From NCBI RefSeq assembly GCF_000003605.2, contig NW_003132867.1:77372-101484 (forward strand): a stretch of DNA of 24,113 nt, written 5' to 3'. The stretch is from Saccoglossus kowalevskii (taxonomy: Eukaryota; Hemichordata; Enteropneusta; Harrimaniidae). The number at the start of each line of letters is the position of its first letter. The stretch's first letter is position 1. Positions 19,630 to 24,113 of the stretch are shown piece after piece. Under the pieces are notes generated by a model that saw only the letters and a program-made list of their open reading frames with translations, searched no databases and was not told the origin of the DNA. A program made the position numbers and the translations under genes.

Positions 19630-19812
19630 CAGTCACTTGGGAGCTGAAAATTAATAAATACTAATTTAAAAAAAAAATCTTCCGCTATACGTATATAAAT
19701 AAATATTTATATACGTATAGCGGAAGATTTAAAAAAATATATTTATATACGTATAGCGGAAGATTTTTTTTTTTAAATTAGTATTTATTAATTTTCATCC
19801 CCCAAGTAACTG
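19630..19812. mobile_element. 183-bp foldback element with ~70-bp inverted arms
   Basis: The left arm 19630-19699 starts CAGTCACTTGGG and the right arm 19742-19812 ends, inverted, CAGTTACTTGGG. They pair over nearly their whole length, including aatcttccgctatacgtata. A partial third copy of the right arm (about 19705-19731) lies between them. TGCCATTTCCCA occurs directly at both outer edges (19618-19629 and 19813-19824), as a target duplication would. There is no coding capacity. Confidence 0.75.
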
Positions 19813-20463
19813 TGCCATTTCCCAGTGCGTCATGCCATTCCACTATACGGCATGCCAGTTGAAGCCAGCTCATTTCACGACTTTATATTCTGTGTTTTGA
19901 AGCAATGATGGTGACGGAGCTTTCTAAAGATCAACATAGCACAAAAGAGTGCCTTCGACCACCATGCCCGAATCTACGAGTTCAGTAACATTTCCAAGTT
20001 CTTTGTAAAAAAACAAAAGTTTGTTGTATTTCCATCGTCAGCTGGCGCACGCTATGGGGTCACTTCGGTTTCATGATCAGTGCGCACTGGACACGATACG
20101 TTGGCGTGACCTGTATCATTCCACACTAAATATTCATACACTGTTTAAAGTATTTCACAATCCATTTTCTAATTTATTTTGTTACTTTTGTATTATATTA
20201 ACCAGTCCAATCAGTCCGAGATTATTTCTCACTACTTTCTCACTGATAGTCACATCACCACTTTTCGGCATCTCTGTTCTAAATTCTTGTTCTCGTAGTT
20301 CTCTCAAAAATATGCATTAAATGTTTCATAGTTACACAACTCTTTACTCGTCATTACTTAATAGGTGTGACATACTCAGGGCACAATATATAGTAAACAA
20401 GTATCAATTTTCCTTTACTGTAAATGCTGGTTACTTTGCTACATTTAATAATCAAAATACAGT

Positions 20464-20697
20464 GACCGTTATGATGTAGTACGTGATTTATTCATTTTCT
20501 TCGGCTTTCAAAACACACTCACTGATTTTTGCAGTCTCACGGCGCAAGGCGAACAGCAGTACAGACCACAGGGGCTCGTCGACTGACCGCGAAAGAGCCT
20601 GGGCGAGAACTCGTCTAGGGGCTTTCGCGGTCAGTCGGTCGACGAGCCCTTGTGGTACAGACGATTTAAAGCAACCGACCACAGAGAGAAGCACAGT
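20464..20697 (+). repeat. Duplicated segment, copy B (carries an insertion)
   Basis: Direct-orientation partner of 19302-19423, with the same left and right ends. The middle is longer because of the 88-bp foldback element and one copy of its 8-bp target duplication. Confidence 0.8.
20567..20654. mobile_element. 88-bp foldback mini-element with 8-bp target duplication (hAT-like)
   Basis: The termini CACAGGGGCTCGTCGA and CACAAGGGCTCGTCGA are inverted repeats continuing through CTGACCGCGAAAG, so about 34 bases per arm pair around a loop of roughly 19 bases. GTACAGAC flanks it directly on both sides (20559-20566 and 20655-20662). An 8-bp duplication is the hAT-superfamily signature. It is far more G/C-rich than its surroundings. 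Confidence 0.78.
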
Positions 20698-23265
20698 AAC
20701 AAACTAAATATGTAATATGTGACAATTTTTGCTTATTTTGGATTCAATTTGAGTACGATATATTTATTTTTGGTCGAACTCATTCACATGAGATTTTAAC
20801 TAAGGTTAAAAATCACATTCATTAATATATGAATCTGTCCAGTAGAGTTGCCCCCCCCCCCCGACACACTCGCCCCGGCTTTGGGATTGATCCTATGATT
20901 TGATATAAACCTATATTAGATAAACAAATTGAACCATGAACTGGAACCGCGAGTTGCGTGTGATATTATTTCATCATTTACCTCGTATTGCCCGACCTCA
21001 CAATGCTATGAGCCAATCGTGTAATAGTTTTCCATATCACGACCGTCTTGCTTGACCATATTTAAATAAACATGCTCTTTACACAAGTTTAGAGCGACAC
21101 ACACGAAAATGGTTTCAGACAGTCACCGCAGATTGCATTGCAGATGACATTCGTTGATAATTTGTATTGATCTTGACAGTACAGCATTTTGCCGTTATAT
21201 TGTGGACAGGAATATAAACGTTTGGTGTATGTCTAATACTATGCGCTAACATATTATAGTCTCTTCTATATGATATAGCGCCCTAATAGCCTAGGTTGTC
21301 TTACGTGATATATCGCCCTCTGTCAATTTCCTAGTAGTGGGGTGACGTATCTCATTGTTTATTAATGATATATTTTTCTGTCATTCATACCTTCTGTGCA
21401 TATGTTTTTCCAGACTGTAATCATGATATATTTTTCTGTCATCAAAACCTGATCGAGATGACTTAAAAGTACGATCCAGGGAAGGTCAGCCTCCAGGTTC
21501 AAACTTGACAATTATGTTGTTTATCCTAACTTGTCATACTCCGGGAGAGGAGTACTGCTTTATATTCATTAATTACTTGGAACATTGGAAATTTGTATTT
21601 CTTCTACATTTAATAAATCTATTTATTCATGATATTGGACTCAGAGATAGTACATGTATGTGTGGTGCATTTATCGTAGCCCGTTAAATTCAACGGAGGA
21701 ACGATTGCTAACATGCCCTAACGTTTTCTTGGCACTCACCACCAACATCGGCCAAATCGTCATAGACTCGGTTATATATCAAGTATGATGGACCTCATCA
21801 TCGCATCTAATAAGAATTCAGTGGAGGGGGGGGTGTTAAGCAGTACCTAAGTCAAGTAAGCATGATATATTTTCTATTGATACAGTTTATAGGTGTGACC
21901 ATATTCAGAATATTCATAAACCATACTGTGACAACTACAGATATATAAGAAATCTGTGAATGATTACTGCTTCCCTTAAATAAGTTAAAGCAAAATATAA
22001 AAAAAACAAAACAACTAGAGCACATATCTTCATACCATCGTATCATAAAACGACTGCTAGTTTTAGAAATCAAGCAAGACAAGCTCCCAGAAGTGCAATC
22101 ATAGTTTAGGTAGAAAATACAAAATATGATAAACGTAATTCTAAGTCATTTTGAAGGTGAGCAAACGACTGAACATTAAAAGACAACTGATTCCTTTTTT
22201 TAAATGAAGCTACTCGTTAAATTTCATCAAGTGACAGTGAAAATTCTGACTTGCTGAAAGACAGTGTAACAACTGATTCGTTACACATCTTTCCTGTAAT
22301 GAATCAATTGCCATTCCTTAATCCCTAGGAAAATATTAACGTCACCGAGAAGCCAATTAGAATGAAGCTAACCGTGCTCAATATAGTCTAAACTCCAGGG
22401 CCTGGTAATATGCATTCAAGAATTTTCCAGAGGAACAAAGTACTGTTTTAGTTAGCAAAAACTCTTGTCCTTATGTTCATTGATCCAATTGAAGATAGTC
22501 TTGGTCCTCCGTTTTTTTTGAAGAGGGAACAAGCTACGCCCATTCATACGAATTCATATCATGCATTGCACATCTTCATATTGAAGATTGTCATGTATAC
22601 TAAATGATGATAGGAGTAGATACTGCGATAAAGACTTCCCGTTTTCGACATTTTGAGATCCTATCTTTTTTGACAAAATAAATGTAATAATAACATTTAT
22701 ATATAGTAATCCATAACGAAATGTATTCCCTATGCACCCATAAATATTTTTTTATAATTACCGATTAAGAAGAATATTGCATCATTTTGCCTTTTATTTG
22801 TCTTGAATTATGGCTGAAATAAGCTGAATGAAATTACAAACTATGTAGTGTGTTCAACAACTCATGTATGAACAATAACTTTATTAAATATGATTTAAAA
22901 TAAAGATTTTGGAGAAATTTGAAAGAGCAACTAATGTTCTTCAAGCTGATATTTTTTATTGATTCCATTTGACATTCTTTTCGCCTGTTTTTCCGGTTTA
23001 AATGCAATTTTTAAAACGAATTCATCAGTCAGAATGTTTTGTATAGATTACGTAGATGTAATTAAAGGGTCATCAAACGGATATAACCTCTTATATTTTT
23101 TCATGAAGCTGTTGTCAAAATTTAGCACCGAATGTCACACACCTGCCCATTTCACCACGATCGTCTTGTCGACCAAAACCTTGGAGATTTATGGAATCAA
23201 CAAGGCATAAGATTATTAACCGTCCTACAACAACCATGCAGAATTGTCTGCATATGCGAAATAAT
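20698..23265. other. AT-rich intergenic sequence without a recognised gene
   Basis: Contains a 12-base C-run (20851-20862), a 19-base direct repeat tgatatatttttctgtcat about 57 bp apart near 21367 and 21424, and scattered short open frames without recognisable features. Confidence 0.45.
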
Positions 23266-23695
23266 TAACCCAAATGGCGCTCTTCGTTATCGAACGCGTG
23301 AATTCAAATTGTAGGTTTCAACATGGCGGCAAGGGCCAACTCGTATTTGGTGCTTTGCTAAGCCAAGTGAAGTGCCCTGTAAATGTACCTTTGTGCGACG
23401 ATCCATCCTGCTGGTTACTCAATTTTCAGACCCAACAGGTTTTCACCGTGGTTTCGCGTCATTCTGGATCTGAATAAGTCTTAGGCTTCGTCTGTCAGCG
23501 TGCACTGCAGTGTTGAAGTATAGACCGTACCCGCAGTGGAATCTTAGAAAGTTATTGTTTCTCTTGACGGAGGCAGCCATGCGTTTGCGTTACCCGGATG
23601 TTGTTGTGAGCTTACGGCAGAGCGGCGGGACGAAATTTTGCATGAGGGGGCGAGATGTGAAATTTAGACCATCTGAAACGTTATTCAACGAAATG
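23266..23695 (+). other. G/C-richer, CpG-containing stretch; possible promoter or first exon on the plus strand
   Basis: Stands out from its surroundings by CpG content and several start-like contexts: caaATGGCGCTC near 23274, CAACATGGCGGCAAG at 23318-23332 (a full TISU/YY1 match) and gcagccATGCGTTTGCG at 23579. The TISU ATG opens only 12 codons before a stop unless spliced, and no strong donor was seen. A 23510-23740 open frame (MRLRYPDVVVSLRQ part) runs into the 21-bp repeats. No protein was recognised. Confidence 0.3.
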
Positions 23696-23699
23696 CATT

Positions 23700-24035
23700 C
23701 ACACTATTACACGATAGGCATTCACCATTACATGATATGAATTCACATCTACATGATAGGCATTCACCACAACATGATATGAATTCACATCTACATGATA
23801 GGCATTCACCATTACATGATATGAATTCACATCTACATGATAGGCATTCACCACAACATGATATGAATTCACATCTACATGATAGGCATTCACCACAACA
23901 TGATATGAATTCACATCTACATGATAGGCGTTCACCATTACATGATAGGCATTCACTATTACATGATAGGCATTCACTATTACATGATAGGCATTCACTA
24001 TTACATGATAGGCATTCACCATTACATGATAGGTG
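23700..24035. repeat. 21-bp / 42-bp minisatellite, about 16 units
   Basis: Alternating 21-bp halves catgataggcattcaccayaa and catgatatgaattcacatcta form a 42-bp higher-order unit in the left two-thirds. The right third is only the first type. The period is a multiple of three, so both strands show open repetitive frames (YHVxVNA, HSPxHDMNSHLHDR); I treat these as non-coding. Confidence 0.93.
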
Positions 24036-24113
24036 TCACAGTGTAATGCCTGTTTATCGCTAATGAGAGGGCCACCCACAGAACTCACACCGGACAGGGG
24101 GTTCTTTCACTGC

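Noticed and set aside
23510-23740. 76-codon plus-strand frame including MRLRYPDVVVSLRQ
   Set aside because: Runs into the 21-bp repeat and stops; no recognised family. Described only as part of the possible promoter/first-exon stretch.

Overview
This is an AT-rich window of eukaryotic nuclear DNA, most likely from a marine invertebrate. It has long introns with GT-AG splice sites, several families of short non-autonomous DNA elements, a decayed LINE reverse transcriptase, many minisatellites and frequent ACATGTACATGT-type palindromes. The phylum cannot be fixed from sequence alone; a mollusc or another lophotrochozoan, or an invertebrate deuterostome, would fit. No tRNA, rRNA, CRISPR array or bacterial-type operon was found.

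One gene dominates the window. It lies on the minus strand from 18246 down to about 4910 and belongs to the TGN38/TGN46 (TGOLN2) - KCT2 family of type I trans-Golgi network membrane proteins. I assembled it from splice sites whose phases all agree. Exon 1 (18246-17574) encodes a signal peptide and an eight-cysteine lumenal domain. Exon 2 (12419-10542) encodes a very repetitive Gln/Gly/Tyr/Pro/Glu-rich lumenal region followed by an acidic Ser-rich stalk. Exon 3 (7273-7154) encodes the membrane span. Two homologous alternative terminal exons follow: 4a (5252-5148, tail motif YQKL) and 4b (5112-4966, tail motif YKKL, C-terminus EYVF). Tail 4a ends soon after the tyrosine motif, as mammalian TGN38/46 does, while 4b carries the longer C-terminus I remember from KCT2. 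As sequenced, exon 2 has a one-base frameshift at about 11835 inside the repeats, which is either an assembly error or a real disruption.

The promoter (about 18246-18350) has a TATA box, an AAGATGGCGG start context resembling the TISU element of genes with very short 5'UTRs, and three ACGT-core sites of the CREB/ATF6/XBP1/CREB3L type. That suits a secretory-pathway gene.

Intron 1 (17573-12420) holds a 51-52-bp minisatellite and a G-run. Intron 2 (10541-7274) holds two copies of a TTAA-flanked MITE that bracket an inverted, diverged copy of part of exon 2. Intron 3 (7153-5253) holds a 76-bp tandem array with a built-in hairpin.

Downstream of the gene, 1530-1900 carries a decayed non-LTR reverse transcriptase. 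Upstream of the gene are a 183-bp foldback element (19630-19812), an 88-bp hAT-like mini-element with an 8-bp target duplication (20567-20654) inserted in one copy of a duplicated segment, a G/C-richer stretch around 23270-23690 that might be a promoter or first exon of a plus-strand gene, and a 21-bp minisatellite at 23700-24035.
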